From JAZKGA01 sp040386235 (GTDB lineage Bacteria > Pseudomonadota > Alphaproteobacteria > Micavibrionales > Micavibrionaceae): 64,000 nt of DNA. Shown here piece after piece: positions 16,562 through 25,654 of the stretch; the stretch's first letter is position 1; each line of letters starts with the position of its first letter. Under the pieces are notes generated by a model. The model saw only the letters and a program-made list of their open reading frames with translations, was not told the DNA's origin and made no database searches. Both the position numbers and the translations under genes were made by a program. The stretch is from contig JAZKGA010000001.1 of the NCBI GenBank assembly GCA_040386235.1, forward strand, positions 372,001-436,000, read 5' to 3'.

Positions 16562-17182
16562 ATGTACGAGGATAATGGCTGGAACAGCGTAACGGGCGAA
16601 CAACTGGACGGATTTCTGGCCCAGGTCAACCCGATCGACGGCAAGCATAAATGCAGTGCGCAAACCTCGCAAGTGGCCTGGCGTGCCCTGCCTTTCTATG
16701 ATTCTGTCGCGCTGATTCGCATTCGCGACGCGGCATGGAGCCCTTCAAATCTGTCTATTTACTATCTGACCGACAAGGGCGCGTTATTCCGCCTGAACGG
16801 CACATCCCCCCCGATTCATGAGGTGAACGCCAAGGCACCTATCAAGCTGAATGAACAAAATATCCTTGAATACCTGCGCTTCTTCTGCTTTTTCGTGCGC
16901 GGTGAAAAAGGCCCATTCTTGATTACCGAAAGCATGGACGATCCGAACATGCCGAAAAATATCGACGATAATACCCGTTCGGTTATCGCCAATACGATCC
17001 GCCCCGCCAGTTATGAAGGCCGCAACGACAAGGACTATTATATGTGCGACGGCGTCGTCTTCTATGACAACGCGCTGTTCATCGCCACCTTTGCCGTTCA
17101 CCCGACCGGGATGATTGAGATGTTAAGCGACGAAGCCATCGCGCTTGACCTTCCCGTTCGCGTTGACTGCCCGGTTGCGTAA
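16562..17182 (+). CDS. Unknown 206-residue protein, paralogue of the gene at 34,472
   Basis: 206 residues, soluble, mixed alpha/beta. Residues 96-127 (starting LNEQNILEYLRFF and ending with MDD) align without gaps to residues 94-125 of the protein at 34,472-35,086 (LNDETIHDYIRFY... VDD), with 12 identities in 32 positions; FYDSVALIRIRD and NALFIATFAV also have counterparts there. The two therefore form a family present twice around the origin. No known domain recognised. GAGGGTCGGCGATA precedes the ATG. It is followed 19 bases later by ubiH and diverges from rpmH. Confidence 0.75.
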   Translation: MYEDNGWNSVTGEQLDGFLAQVNPIDGKHKCSAQTSQVAWRALPFYDSVALIRIRDAAWSPSNLSIYYLTDKGALFRLNGTSPPIHEVNAKAPIKLNEQNILEYLRFFCFFVRGEKGPFLITESMDDPNMPKNIDDNTRSVIANTIRPASYEGRNDKDYYMCDGVVFYDNALFIATFAVHPTGMIEMLSDEAIALDLPVRVDCPVA

Positions 17183-17201
17183 GGCGCGCCCGATTCACGA
17201 C

Positions 17202-18392
17202 ATGCAGGTGGATGTTGCCATTATCGGTGGGGGGTTATCCGGCCTGTCATTGGGCTGTTTACTGGCCCAAAGCGGCGTAAAGACTGTTATCCTTGAACAT
17301 TTACCCGCTGCAACCCTGCGCACCCGCGGGCATGACATTCGCACCACCGCCATTTCCGCAGGATCATCACAGCCTCTGCGCCAGGCCGGCATCTGGGACA
17401 CGCTGTTGCCAAAAGGATGTGCGATCGACCGGATCGATATTCTTGACGGCTCTTCCCCCGTTTTATTGCATTTCGACCGGCGCGAGGCGGACAATCAGCC
17501 CTTTGGCTGGATTTTCGACAATTATGACCTGCGCGAGGCTCTTTATAACCGTGCACAGGCCCTGGCGGCTGGCCCCGATGCCCGGCTGACCCTTCTGTCC
17601 CCCGCCACTGTACGCGATTTCACCGTTGGCGACGATGCGGTCACGATCCATCTGGAAGACGGGCGCGATGTCAGCGCGGCGCTGGTGGTTGGGGCGGACG
17701 GAAAATCATCCTTTACCCGTCAGTTCATGGACCCGCCGACACGCGGGTGGTCTTATAATCAACAGGCGATTGTCTGCCTGGTCACCCACCAACACGCGCA
17801 TGACAACATTGCCGTGGAGCATTTCCGCCCCGAAGGGCCGTTTGCCATCCTGCCCTTTACCGACACCACAGACGGACAACACCGGTCCGCCGTCGTCTGG
17901 ACAGAACATGGGAACAAAAGAGAGTCGGCGATGCTGCTGGACGACGCCACCTTTAACCTTGGGTTACAAGCCCGGTTCCCGGCGCGGTACGGCCAGGTTT
18001 CGCTGGCGGGCCGTCGTGCGGCCTGGCCCCTCAGCCTCCATCACGTGTCATCATACACGGCCCCGCGCATGTTATTGATGGCCGAGGCGGCGCACGCCAT
18101 GCACCCAATTGCGGGCCAGGGCCTGAACATGTCCTTGCGTGACGTTGTCTGCCTGCACGATTTGATAGCGGGTGGACATTATGCCGATTACGGCGATCCG
18201 GCCTTGCTGGCTGCCTATGAAACCGCCAGACGCGCCGATACGATGGCCATGCTGGGCGCGACCGACGCCCTGAACCGCCTGTTTGGCAACAATATCGCAC
18301 CCCTGAAAATCTTGCGTCGCGCGGGTGTGGCCCTGGTTGAGCGCTGCCCGCCGGTCAAGCGTTTCTTCATGCGCCGGGCTATGGGAAATTAG
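17202..18392 (+). CDS. ubiH: FAD-dependent ubiquinone-biosynthesis hydroxylase (UbiH/UbiF/Coq6 family)
   Basis: 396 residues from ATG 17202 (MQVDVAIIGGGLSGLSLG), where the FAD-binding GxGxxG strand starts; the upstream in-frame extension overlaps the previous gene. Further FAD motifs are VVGADGKSSFTR (DG motif, about 186-197) and AHAMHPIAGQGLNMSLRDV (GD-type motif near the C-terminus). Such enzymes hydroxylate the ubiquinone ring with O2 and NAD(P)H; which carbon cannot be told from sequence, since alphaproteobacterial UbiH/UbiL/UbiM members vary. ubiA lies 9 kb away. Membrane-associated by family knowledge. Confidence 0.9.
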   Translation: MQVDVAIIGGGLSGLSLGCLLAQSGVKTVILEHLPAATLRTRGHDIRTTAISAGSSQPLRQAGIWDTLLPKGCAIDRIDILDGSSPVLLHFDRREADNQPFGWIFDNYDLREALYNRAQALAAGPDARLTLLSPATVRDFTVGDDAVTIHLEDGRDVSAALVVGADGKSSFTRQFMDPPTRGWSYNQQAIVCLVTHQHAHDNIAVEHFRPEGPFAILPFTDTTDGQHRSAVVWTEHGNKRESAMLLDDATFNLGLQARFPARYGQVSLAGRRAAWPLSLHHVSSYTAPRMLLMAEAAHAMHPIAGQGLNMSLRDVVCLHDLIAGGHYADYGDPALLAAYETARRADTMAMLGATDALNRLFGNNIAPLKILRRAGVALVERCPPVKRFFMRRAMGN

Positions 18393-18461
18393 CACACGTT
18401 TTTAAGCTTGCGATCAAAAGACATAGGTTTATAAAGTAAAGACCGATTGGGAGAGATTGAT

Positions 18462-18980
18462 ATGACACGTCCATATAATGTTTTTCTTGCTGTTTTCGCG
18501 CTGGCTTTGCTGGCCCTGCCTGTCATGACACACGCCCAAACCCCAAAAGATTTGGGCCAGTTTGGTGGGTGGAGCACATACAGCTTTCAGGAGAACGGCC
18601 AGAATTCCTGCTTTATGGCCGCCCATCCGCAAAAAGATGAAGGCGCCTATAAAAAGCGCGGCGATATTATCGCCACCATAACGCACCGTCCGGCGGAAAA
18701 AACCCGCAACACTTTTAGCTATGCCACAGGATACGCCTATAAAGTGAAATCCGACGTGACCGTCACAATCGACGGCCAGAAATTCACCCTGTTTACCGAC
18801 GGTGAAACCGCCTGGGCCCCGGACCAGGCGACGGATGATGCCCTGGCCAAGGCAATTCAGCAAGGGTCGCAGATGGTCGTCACCGGCACGTCCAGCCGCG
18901 GAACCTTGACAAAGGATACCTTTTCCCTTAAGGGTAGCGGCGATGCCCATGCCGCAATTTCGCGGGCTTGCGGGCTTTAA
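18462..18980 (+). CDS. IalB-like exported protein
   Basis: 172 residues from ATG 18462, preceded by GGGAGAGATTGAT. The signal peptide is about 1-25 (VFLAVFALALLALPVMTHAQ, cut after THA). The mature part matches the invasion-associated locus B family: WSTYSFQENGQNSCFMAAHP near the start, DGQKFTLFTDGETAW in the middle, TSSRGTLTKDTFSLKG and the closing Cys in ISRACGL. The family is common in alphaproteobacteria, most of them not pathogens; a periplasmic stress or envelope role is usual but undefined. It stands alone between ubiH and the M23 peptidase gene. Confidence 0.8.
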   Translation: MTRPYNVFLAVFALALLALPVMTHAQTPKDLGQFGGWSTYSFQENGQNSCFMAAHPQKDEGAYKKRGDIIATITHRPAEKTRNTFSYATGYAYKVKSDVTVTIDGQKFTLFTDGETAWAPDQATDDALAKAIQQGSQMVVTGTSSRGTLTKDTFSLKGSGDAHAAISRACGL

Positions 18981-19043
18981 CAGGACCAAAGATTGACGAC
19001 GACGCCTCTGCTGTTCCGACACTGAAAAATCGTCACATCCCCC

Positions 19044-20558
19044 ATGATCCATCCCTCACAATTTGCGCCTGACGCGCCTTTCATCTCTCGCCTGATTCTC
19101 ATGCGGCTGCGGATATATGGGCTTCTGGCCCGCTGGGTTCACTGGCCGGTCCGATATTTCGTGACACGCGATGGGGCGATCCGCCTGCGCTATATTTGCC
19201 TGCTGGCTGTCTTTGCCGTGCTGTTCGGATCATTTGGCGCCTGGACCATTCCAAATAATCACTTCTCTCAATCCGTATCAAAAGAGATGATCGCCAATCT
19301 GGCCGATCAACTATTGAAACCGTCGGCGTACCGCTTGCGCTATGCCAAGACCTCGGACCTGCCGCAAATCGCCAGCATTGACGAAAAAATCATGCTGTCC
19401 GCACCGGTTCAAAAGGTCCTGGAGGTTGGTCGTGGCGAAACCCTGTCCGAAGTCCTGCAGGATGCGGGCATCCCTGCCGAAACGGCCAACCAGATTGTGG
19501 CGGCCATGGCCCCACTGAAATCCCCGCGTGAGATCAAGGCGGGCCAGAATATGCAGCTGGTTTTAATGCCACGCAGCGGTCGGTATGATTTTGATACGTT
19601 ATCGATGGCGATTGACCCGATCAGCACGTTGCACGTGCGCCGCGGCGCGGATGGCAAGCTGGCCAGCCGGATGGACGTTCTGCCATTGACCAAAACAGTT
19701 CAGGCCGCCCGGGTCAGTATTCGCAATTCGGTCTATGGATCGGCGGCGGCGGCGGGCGTCCCATCACGTATCGTGGCCGCGACGATTAAGAATTTGTCCC
19801 ATGGCGTGGACTTGCAACGTGATATCAAAAGCGGCGACACGATTGAGTTGCTGTACGAAGTGTCCGTCACCCCCGATGGCCGCGTGATCGAAAGCGGCGA
19901 CCTGTTAATGGCCCGGGTTAACCTGGCGAAACGCCAAGTGGCCATGTATCGGTACGAAGCGCGCGACGGCACCGTCTCCTATTTCCGGCCGGATGGTTTG
20001 ACGACACGAGGCACATTGCTGCGTACACCTGTTGACGGGGCGCGAATGACCTCCGGCTTCGGCATGCGCCGCCATCCAATCCTTGGTTACTCTAAAATGC
20101 ACAAGGGTGTTGATTTTGGCGCATCGACCGGCACGCCTGTTTACGCCGCAGGTAACGGCGTAATCGAAAAAGCCAGCTGGTTCAACGCCTACGGAAATTA
20201 CATCCGTATCCGTCATACCGCGTCCATGAAAACGGCCTATGCGCATTTAAGCCGCTATGCTAAAGGCATTAAGCCCGGCGTCGCTGTGAAGCAGGGCCAG
20301 GTGATCGGCTATGTCGGAACAACGGGAAGATCAACCGGCCCGCATTTGCATTACGAAATTCTGGTGAACAACAAGCAGGTCAACCCTGCCAGCTACAAAT
20401 CCCCTGTGTCTCCAGGCCTGGAAGCGGCCGAAGCCAAACGGTTTAAGGATCATGTTGGCAAGACCGATACCTTGTTCTTTGATGCCATGGCCAGCGTGAA
20501 AGAGGCCAGCGCAACACAAGATGCGACAGAAACAGCCCCTGTAAAAACGGATTTATAA
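19044..20558 (+). CDS. M23 family murein endopeptidase with N-terminal membrane anchor
   Basis: 504 residues. One membrane helix at about 49-67 (YICLLAVFAVLFGSFGAWTI) is followed by a periplasmic region with a LysM/OapA-like domain (VLEVGRGETLSEVLQDAGIP, about 129-148) and a second domain up to 320. The M23 catalytic domain begins at TSGFGMRRHPILG; zinc ligands are in HKGVDFG (His, Asp) and the last block GPHLHYEI (HxH). All ligands are present, so it should be active, cutting the D-Ala-mDAP crosslinks like MepM/ShyA. It ends with an acidic/Thr tail, and its stop overlaps the convergent surf1 stop by 6 bases. Confidence 0.9.
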   Translation: MIHPSQFAPDAPFISRLILMRLRIYGLLARWVHWPVRYFVTRDGAIRLRYICLLAVFAVLFGSFGAWTIPNNHFSQSVSKEMIANLADQLLKPSAYRLRYAKTSDLPQIASIDEKIMLSAPVQKVLEVGRGETLSEVLQDAGIPAETANQIVAAMAPLKSPREIKAGQNMQLVLMPRSGRYDFDTLSMAIDPISTLHVRRGADGKLASRMDVLPLTKTVQAARVSIRNSVYGSAAAAGVPSRIVAATIKNLSHGVDLQRDIKSGDTIELLYEVSVTPDGRVIESGDLLMARVNLAKRQVAMYRYEARDGTVSYFRPDGLTTRGTLLRTPVDGARMTSGFGMRRHPILGYSKMHKGVDFGASTGTPVYAAGNGVIEKASWFNAYGNYIRIRHTASMKTAYAHLSRYAKGIKPGVAVKQGQVIGYVGTTGRSTGPHLHYEILVNNKQVNPASYKSPVSPGLEAAEAKRFKDHVGKTDTLFFDAMASVKEASATQDATETAPVKTDL

Positions 20559-21263
20559 GCCGTCCTGTTTCGGCTGGCGCATATAAAAAGCAGTCAGCAG
20601 CGCGGTCATCGCCGCCATCGCCCCCCAGAAAAAAGCGTATTGTAAGTGGTTGTTCCGTGGCCGCAGCGTGTCAAATGTCGGGGCGATCAGCCCGTCCGGC
20701 AAAATCGCTGACGGTGTTGTGTTCAGCGCCAGGAATAAAACGGGGGCGATCAAACGGCGCCCCTGCACATCTGACATGGCCACCACATCCGACCGGACCC
20801 AATGATCCTGAGAGACTTCGCCAGCGGGCATATAACTGTTCCACCGCGGCTGAACTGCGATACCGCTGATTTTGACCGACACGGGTTTGCCGCATGCCGG
20901 CTTATTGTATCCACTGTCTATCCACCCGAAATCCACAAAGATATCCCCAGATACCGTCTGTAACGGTGCCAGCAGATGCCGGCCAACCGTATCGTCCTGC
21001 ACCTGATTGGCCAGAAAAACGACGTGACACAGATCAAGCGTGCCAGACAGCGTACCCGCCACAGGCAGCAGGGTCGTATCCGTTAAGGGTGTCTGCGTTG
21101 CAACGGCGGTCGTGGCAATCTGATCGAACCGGGCCAAGACAGCCTGTTTCCACGCCAGGCGCTGGACTTGCCAATAGCACAGCGTCAAGAACACGCCGCA
21201 GAACAGGATCATGATGCCGACAAAAACATGACGGCGCCATTTTCCAACAATAGGTTGAGACAT
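20553..21263 (-). CDS. SURF1 family cytochrome oxidase assembly protein
   Basis: 236 residues with two membrane helices, near the start (VFVGIMILFCGVFLTLCYWQVQRL) and the end (YAFFWGAMAAMTALLTAFYM), with a periplasmic domain between. WQVQRLAWKQ after helix 1 and the paired-helix topology are SURF1 hallmarks. It supports haem a insertion into oxidase subunit I. It begins 3 bases after ctaE and is the last gene of the oxidase cluster. Confidence 0.92.
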   Translation of the reverse strand: MSQPIVGKWRRHVFVGIMILFCGVFLTLCYWQVQRLAWKQAVLARFDQIATTAVATQTPLTDTTLLPVAGTLSGTLDLCHVVFLANQVQDDTVGRHLLAPLQTVSGDIFVDFGWIDSGYNKPACGKPVSVKISGIAVQPRWNSYMPAGEVSQDHWVRSDVVAMSDVQGRRLIAPVLFLALNTTPSAILPDGLIAPTFDTLRPRNNHLQYAFFWGAMAAMTALLTAFYMRQPKQDGL

Positions 21264-21265
21264 GA

Positions 21266-22204
21266 TTACTGCGCGGCTTCAAGCGCAGCGCGGGCAGCGT
21301 CGTGCGCTTCTGCCGTGCCAATGCCGATTGTTCCGCCCCACCAGTAAATGGCGACAAACAGGAACAGCCAGACAACGTCCACAAAATGCCAATACCATGC
21401 AGCGGCTTCGAAACCGAAATGCCGCGTTTGCGTGAAATGGCCAGCGCGACCACGTAACCAGCATACGCCAAGGAACAGTGTTCCAATCAAGACGTGCAGG
21501 CCGTGAAAGCCGGTCGCCATATAGAACGTCGAAGGGAACGCGCCACCTTTAAAGGCAAAGGTCGCGTGGCTGTACTCATACACCTGGAAGCCTAAGAAGA
21601 TAACGCCCAGGATGATGGTATAGCCCAGCGCTTCCATAAAGCTTTTCATGTTGCCTTTTTGGATCGCATGATGCGCCCAGGTAACTGTCGAGCCGGACAG
21701 CAACAGGATCAAGGTCATCGTGAACGGCAGTTCAAAAGCCGGGATCGGTTCAATCTGCGGGGGGGGCCAGATGCCCTTGGTGTATTCCAGGCGCAAGTAC
21801 TGCTGCACATGATCGGCCAGCAGCGACACATCAAAAAACGCCCAAAAGAAGGCGGCAAAGAACATGACCTCTGACGCGATGAACAGAGCCATGCCGTATC
21901 GCAGGCCAATTTCCGCGATCGGGGTATGAGCCCGCTCAACCACGCTTTCATGAACGATATCCCGCCACCAATAAAACATGCAGGCCAGGACAGCGGCAAA
22001 GCCCAAATACACGCCCTTCAGCCCGACATCAATGACCATCTGTGTGTTCGGCACCGCAAAGCTGACCTTGTGCATGTACATCAAGGCCCCGACCGCCAAA
22101 ATCCCAGCGGCAAAAGAGCTCAGCAACGGCCAGATGCTGGGGCGCACCAGGTGATAGGGGTGCGGCTTTCCCGTTGTGCCGTATGCGATGATGTCGTCTG
22201 CCAT
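21266..22204 (-). CDS. ctaE: Cytochrome c oxidase subunit III
   Basis: 312 residues from ATG 22204, chosen because AAGGAACAGCCAC stands before it. Seven membrane helices; typical segments are HPYHLVRPSIWPLLSSFAAG at the start, the EVMFFAAFFWAFF block and HGLHVLIGTLFLGVCWLRG near the end. The subunit stabilises the catalytic core of the aa3 oxidase in the inner membrane. It lies between ctaG and surf1, with a 108-base gap on the ctaG side. Confidence 0.96.
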   Translation of the reverse strand: MADDIIAYGTTGKPHPYHLVRPSIWPLLSSFAAGILAVGALMYMHKVSFAVPNTQMVIDVGLKGVYLGFAAVLACMFYWWRDIVHESVVERAHTPIAEIGLRYGMALFIASEVMFFAAFFWAFFDVSLLADHVQQYLRLEYTKGIWPPPQIEPIPAFELPFTMTLILLLSGSTVTWAHHAIQKGNMKSFMEALGYTIILGVIFLGFQVYEYSHATFAFKGGAFPSTFYMATGFHGLHVLIGTLFLGVCWLRGRAGHFTQTRHFGFEAAAWYWHFVDVVWLFLFVAIYWWGGTIGIGTAEAHDAARAALEAAQ

Positions 22205-22312
22205 GTGGCTGTTCCTTAAGTTATAGTAGATGCCGGTCAAATAAAATGCGTGGGTTAGTTTAAAAAGGTTTGCGGGCGCTGGCAAGATGCCAGAGCCTGT
22301 ACAGATGATATT

Positions 22313-22903
22313 TTATGGCGCGGGGGCCGTATTGCCATACGCCTCTAATGCGCGTTGATATTCGTGACTTTCCGCCCGGAAGAATGTGTAGGACAGCGTG
22401 ATTGTGCTGACATCCGCCATTTCAGGGTCATCCGCCAGTTTAGGGTCAATATAAAACAATACGGGCATATGCATGTCCTTGCCCGCACTTAAAACCTGAT
22501 CCTGGAAACAAAAACACTGAATCTTGTGAAAGTATTTGCCAACCTTTGGCGGCGTGACGTTATAAATGGCGGTACCGACCACAGCACGTGATGTCGGGTT
22601 TTTGGCGCGATAGCTGACCAGCTTTTGTTCGCCCGGACGCACCGTCACGCTGCGCTGATCCGCCTTGAACGTCCAGGGCATATCGCGGTTAACATCGGCA
22701 TTGAACCGCACAGAAATCTCACGATCAATAATGGGGCCGGCCGCGGCATCCGCGACACTGCCCATCTGCGTCGTTCCACCCAGGCCGGTCACGCGACAGA
22801 ACAGATTATAAAGCGGCACAGACGCGAAACTAAGCCCGAGCATCAGCAGAACAACCAGCCCGACCACAGCCAAGGTGCGGCGATTCTTATCTGTGGGGGT
22901 CAT
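22313..22903 (-). CDS. ctaG: Cytochrome c oxidase assembly protein CtaG/Cox11
   Basis: 196 residues. One N-terminal membrane helix (LAVVGLVVLLMLGLSFASVPLYNLFC) and a periplasmic immunoglobulin-like domain carrying the copper-binding KIQCFCFQDQ motif and the closing VDVSTITLSYTFF-type strand region. It delivers copper to the CuB site of subunit I. Its ATG directly follows the stop of the 39-residue gene, so the two are coupled. Confidence 0.96.
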   Translation of the reverse strand: MTPTDKNRRTLAVVGLVVLLMLGLSFASVPLYNLFCRVTGLGGTTQMGSVADAAAGPIIDREISVRFNADVNRDMPWTFKADQRSVTVRPGEQKLVSYRAKNPTSRAVVGTAIYNVTPPKVGKYFHKIQCFCFQDQVLSAGKDMHMPVLFYIDPKLADDPEMADVSTITLSYTFFRAESHEYQRALEAYGNTAPAP

Positions 22904-23023
22904 TTACGGGGCCCCGATCCGCAGCATGGTAACTGTCCAGATAACGGCAATCCAGGCCAGGATCATCAGCAGGACAAAAATGTTTTTCTGGCGACGTTTT
23001 TTATGAAGAGGGGCCATCGGCAT
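22904..23023 (-). CDS. 39-residue single-span membrane protein of the oxidase cluster (CoxF-like)
   Basis: A short frame MPMAPLHKKRRQKNIFVLLM... ending MLRIGAP, with a basic N-terminus and one membrane helix (about 15-33). Its stop TAA abuts the ctaG ATG with no gap, and it lies 15 bases after ctaB. Small membrane proteins at this place are known between ctaB and ctaG in alphaproteobacterial oxidase clusters. ATG at 23017 is an alternative start. The protein probably assists oxidase assembly. The evidence is the zero-gap position, the inside-positive topology and family knowledge. Confidence 0.75.
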   Translation of the reverse strand: MPMAPLHKKRRQKNIFVLLMILAWIAVIWTVTMLRIGAP

Positions 23024-23038
23024 TGTTTTTTCTTTCGG

Positions 23039-23950
23039 TTACGTTTTATCCAGCATCATTCCCAGGAACAACGCAAAAAGATACAAGACGGAGTAGCCGA
23101 ACATGCGGCGCGCGGCGGCAAAGCCAGCCTGTTCACGCATCACCATCACGGCAGCATAAATAAATAAACCACCGGCAATCGCCGCCCCGATGCCGTATGC
23201 CAGACCGGTCAAGCCGATAAAGCTGGGCAAGATCGCCACGGGGAACAACAGAATTGTGTATAACAACATCTGCCGTTTTGTGGCCTGTGGCCCCGCAACG
23301 ACGGGCAGCATGGGCACACCGGCACGCTTGTAATCCTCATTCGCGAACAGGGCCAGGGCCCAGAAATGCGGCGGCGTCCATAAAAAGATAATCAGGAACA
23401 GGATCAATGATGCCAGGCTGACATCCCCTGTCACCATGGCCCAGCCGATCATCGGCGGAAACGCGCCCGCGGCACCCCCAATCACGATGTTCTGTGATGT
23501 CCGGCGTTTCAGCCACATGGTATAAATCACCACGTAAAAAACCGTGGCGAACAGCAGCAAGGCCGCGGCGGCCCAATTTGTCGTCAGGCCCATCAGCATC
23601 ACGGCAAACACGGTTGCAAAAATCGCAAACCCCAGCGCGTCGTCGGGCAAAATACGTCCCAGTGGTAATGGCCGTCCTTGGGTGCGTTTCATCACCGCAT
23701 CAATATCGCGGTCATACCACATATTAAAGGCACCCGCCGCACCAGCCCCAAGCGCCAGCGCAAAGATGCCGATTGTCGCCAGAACAGGGTGCAGGGCCTC
23801 GCGCCCCGGGGCCAGCCAATATCCGGCAAATCCTGAAAAGACCACCAGGCTCATCACCTTGGGCTTTAGTAATGCCCAAAAATCGCCAACGCTGGACGTT
23901 TGGTCGGCGCCGGCGGGGGATGGCACATTTTCGGGACGTGAAGATGTCAT
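23039..23950 (-). CDS. ctaB: Protohaem IX farnesyltransferase (haem O synthase)
   Basis: 303 residues, about nine membrane helices, UbiA superfamily. The first Asp-rich motif is NMWYDRDIDAVMKRTQGRPLP; the second polar loop is NEDYKRAGVPMLPVV. It attaches a farnesyl group to haem b, the first step to haem a for CtaD. The short hydrophilic N-terminus (MTSSRPENVPSPAGADQTSS) precedes the first helix. It is separated from ctaD by a terminator, so it may be transcribed with ctaG-ctaE-surf1 from its own promoter. Confidence 0.95.
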   Translation of the reverse strand: MTSSRPENVPSPAGADQTSSVGDFWALLKPKVMSLVVFSGFAGYWLAPGREALHPVLATIGIFALALGAGAAGAFNMWYDRDIDAVMKRTQGRPLPLGRILPDDALGFAIFATVFAVMLMGLTTNWAAAALLLFATVFYVVIYTMWLKRRTSQNIVIGGAAGAFPPMIGWAMVTGDVSLASLILFLIIFLWTPPHFWALALFANEDYKRAGVPMLPVVAGPQATKRQMLLYTILLFPVAILPSFIGLTGLAYGIGAAIAGGLFIYAAVMVMREQAGFAAARRMFGYSVLYLFALFLGMMLDKT

Positions 23951-23981
23951 GTCAGAGACGTAGCACAGGCAGGGAAGACTG

Positions 23982-24007
23982 AAAACCCCACCTTTTTGGG
24001 GTGGGGT
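23982..24007 (-). terminator. Intrinsic terminator after ctaD
   Basis: On the minus strand an 8-bp stem (ACCCCACC/GGTGGGGT) with a 7-base loop is followed by TTTT, beginning about 10 bases after the ctaD stop. It should end most ctaC-ctaD transcripts before ctaB. Confidence 0.75.
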
Positions 24008-24016
24008 CTCAAATGG

Positions 24017-25648
24017 TTATTTCACCTTCGGCTGGATATCGAACTGGTGGAATGGCGGCGGGCTGGGCAGCGTCCATTCCAACGTCATGACATTTGGCCG
24101 TGCATCCCAGTAATTGGGGCCAACGCGGCGACCAAAGAACATGGTGTAGAACACGATCATGACAAAGAAGATTGTCGCGCCGCCGGCGATATAGGCCCCG
24201 TAACTGGAAATCTCGTTCCAGTGCTGGTACGCATCCGGGTAATCCGGGTACCGCCGCGGCATGCCGGCCAGGCCCAGGAAGTGTTGCGGGAAGAACAGCA
24301 GGTTAACGCCGATAAACGTGGCAAAGAAATGCAGCTTGCCCGCCCATTCAGGGTATTGGCGACCAGACATCTTGCCAATCCAGTAATAATACCCGGCGAA
24401 CAGGGCAAACACAGCACCCAGCGACAACACGTAATGGAAATGCGCCACCACGTAATATGTGTCATGCAATGCGATATCCATCCCGGCATTGGCCAGAACA
24501 ACCCCTGTGACACCACCAACGGTGAACAGGAAGATAAAGCCAAGCGCGAACAGCATCGGCGTTTTAAAGGTTATCGACCCGCCCCACATTGTCGCAATCC
24601 ATGAAAATATCTTGACGCCAGTGGGCACCGCGATAATCAGTGTCGCAACCGTGAAGTAAGCGCGCGTATTCACACTGAGCCCCACCGTAAACATGTGGTG
24701 CGCCCAAACAACAAAACCAACGAACCCGATTGCAACCATCGCATACGCCATCGGCAGATATCCGAAGATCGGCTTTTTCGAGAAGGTCGCCACAATATGC
24801 GACACGATGCCGAAAGCCGGCAGGATCATAATATACACTTCAGGATGACCGAAGAACCAGAATAAGTGCTGGAACAGGATCGGATCGCCGCCGCCTTCGG
24901 GGCGGAAAAACGCGGTGCCAAAGTTACGGTCAACCAACAACATGGTGATCGCACCCCCCAGAACCGGAACAGCCAGCAGCAGCAAGAAAGCGGTGACCAG
25001 CATCGCCCAGACAAACAGCGGCATTTTATGCAGGGTCATGCCAGGCGCGCGCATGTTCAAAATCGTGGTGATAAAGTTGGCAGCCCCCAGGATCGAGCTG
25101 GCGCCCGCAAGGTGCATGGCGAAAATCCCCATATCGACCGACATGCCGGGATGCCCCAATTTGTCAGACAGCGGCGGATAAAGTGTCCACCCCGTTCCCG
25201 CGCCGCTGCCCACAAAGGCCGATGCCAGCAAAAGCAGAAACGCCGGCACAATCAGCCAGAAGGAAATATTGTTCAAACGCGGAAACGCCATGTCCGGCGC
25301 CCCAATCATAATGGGAACAAACCAGTTGCCAAAGCCGCCGATCAATCCTGGCATCACGACAAAAAATACCATGATCAGGCCATGTGCGGTAATCCACACA
25401 TTCCACATTTGACCATCGGCAACCAGCTGTAATTCCGGCTGTTGTAGTTCATAACGCATCATCATGGAAAACGCGCCGCCGATCAGGCCCGCGATGATCG
25501 AGAAGATAATGTAAAGCGTTCCAATGTCCTTGTGATTGGTTGACATGAACCAGCGGGCAAAAAAGCCCGGCTTGTGATCATGGTCGTCATGACCATGATG
25601 GTCCGTCTGATCGTGATGGTGCGGATAGGGGATGACTGTGTCGCTCAT
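24017..25648 (-). CDS. ctaD: Cytochrome c oxidase subunit I
   Basis: 543 residues, twelve membrane helices. Key residues are visible: WFFGHPEVYI (CuB His and the cross-linked Tyr), VWAHHMFTVG (two CuB His) and VAHFHYVLS (haem a and a3 His), as well as the low-spin haem ligand in TAHGLIM. The K-channel and D-channel regions appear intact (GLIGGFGNWFVP). The N-terminus has an unusual run of His and Asp (PHHHDQTDHHGHDDHDHK). It forms the catalytic core with CtaC and CtaE. It is 6 bases downstream of ctaC and followed by a terminator. Confidence 0.97.
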   Translation of the reverse strand: MSDTVIPYPHHHDQTDHHGHDDHDHKPGFFARWFMSTNHKDIGTLYIIFSIIAGLIGGAFSMMMRYELQQPELQLVADGQMWNVWITAHGLIMVFFVVMPGLIGGFGNWFVPIMIGAPDMAFPRLNNISFWLIVPAFLLLLASAFVGSGAGTGWTLYPPLSDKLGHPGMSVDMGIFAMHLAGASSILGAANFITTILNMRAPGMTLHKMPLFVWAMLVTAFLLLLAVPVLGGAITMLLVDRNFGTAFFRPEGGGDPILFQHLFWFFGHPEVYIMILPAFGIVSHIVATFSKKPIFGYLPMAYAMVAIGFVGFVVWAHHMFTVGLSVNTRAYFTVATLIIAVPTGVKIFSWIATMWGGSITFKTPMLFALGFIFLFTVGGVTGVVLANAGMDIALHDTYYVVAHFHYVLSLGAVFALFAGYYYWIGKMSGRQYPEWAGKLHFFATFIGVNLLFFPQHFLGLAGMPRRYPDYPDAYQHWNEISSYGAYIAGGATIFFVMIVFYTMFFGRRVGPNYWDARPNVMTLEWTLPSPPPFHQFDIQPKVK

Positions 25649-25654
25649 AATCTC

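Noticed and set aside
22279..22293. Hairpin CTGGCA/TGCCAG after ctaG
   Set aside because: Only a 6-bp stem with a 3-base loop and no T run directly after it; not a convincing terminator.
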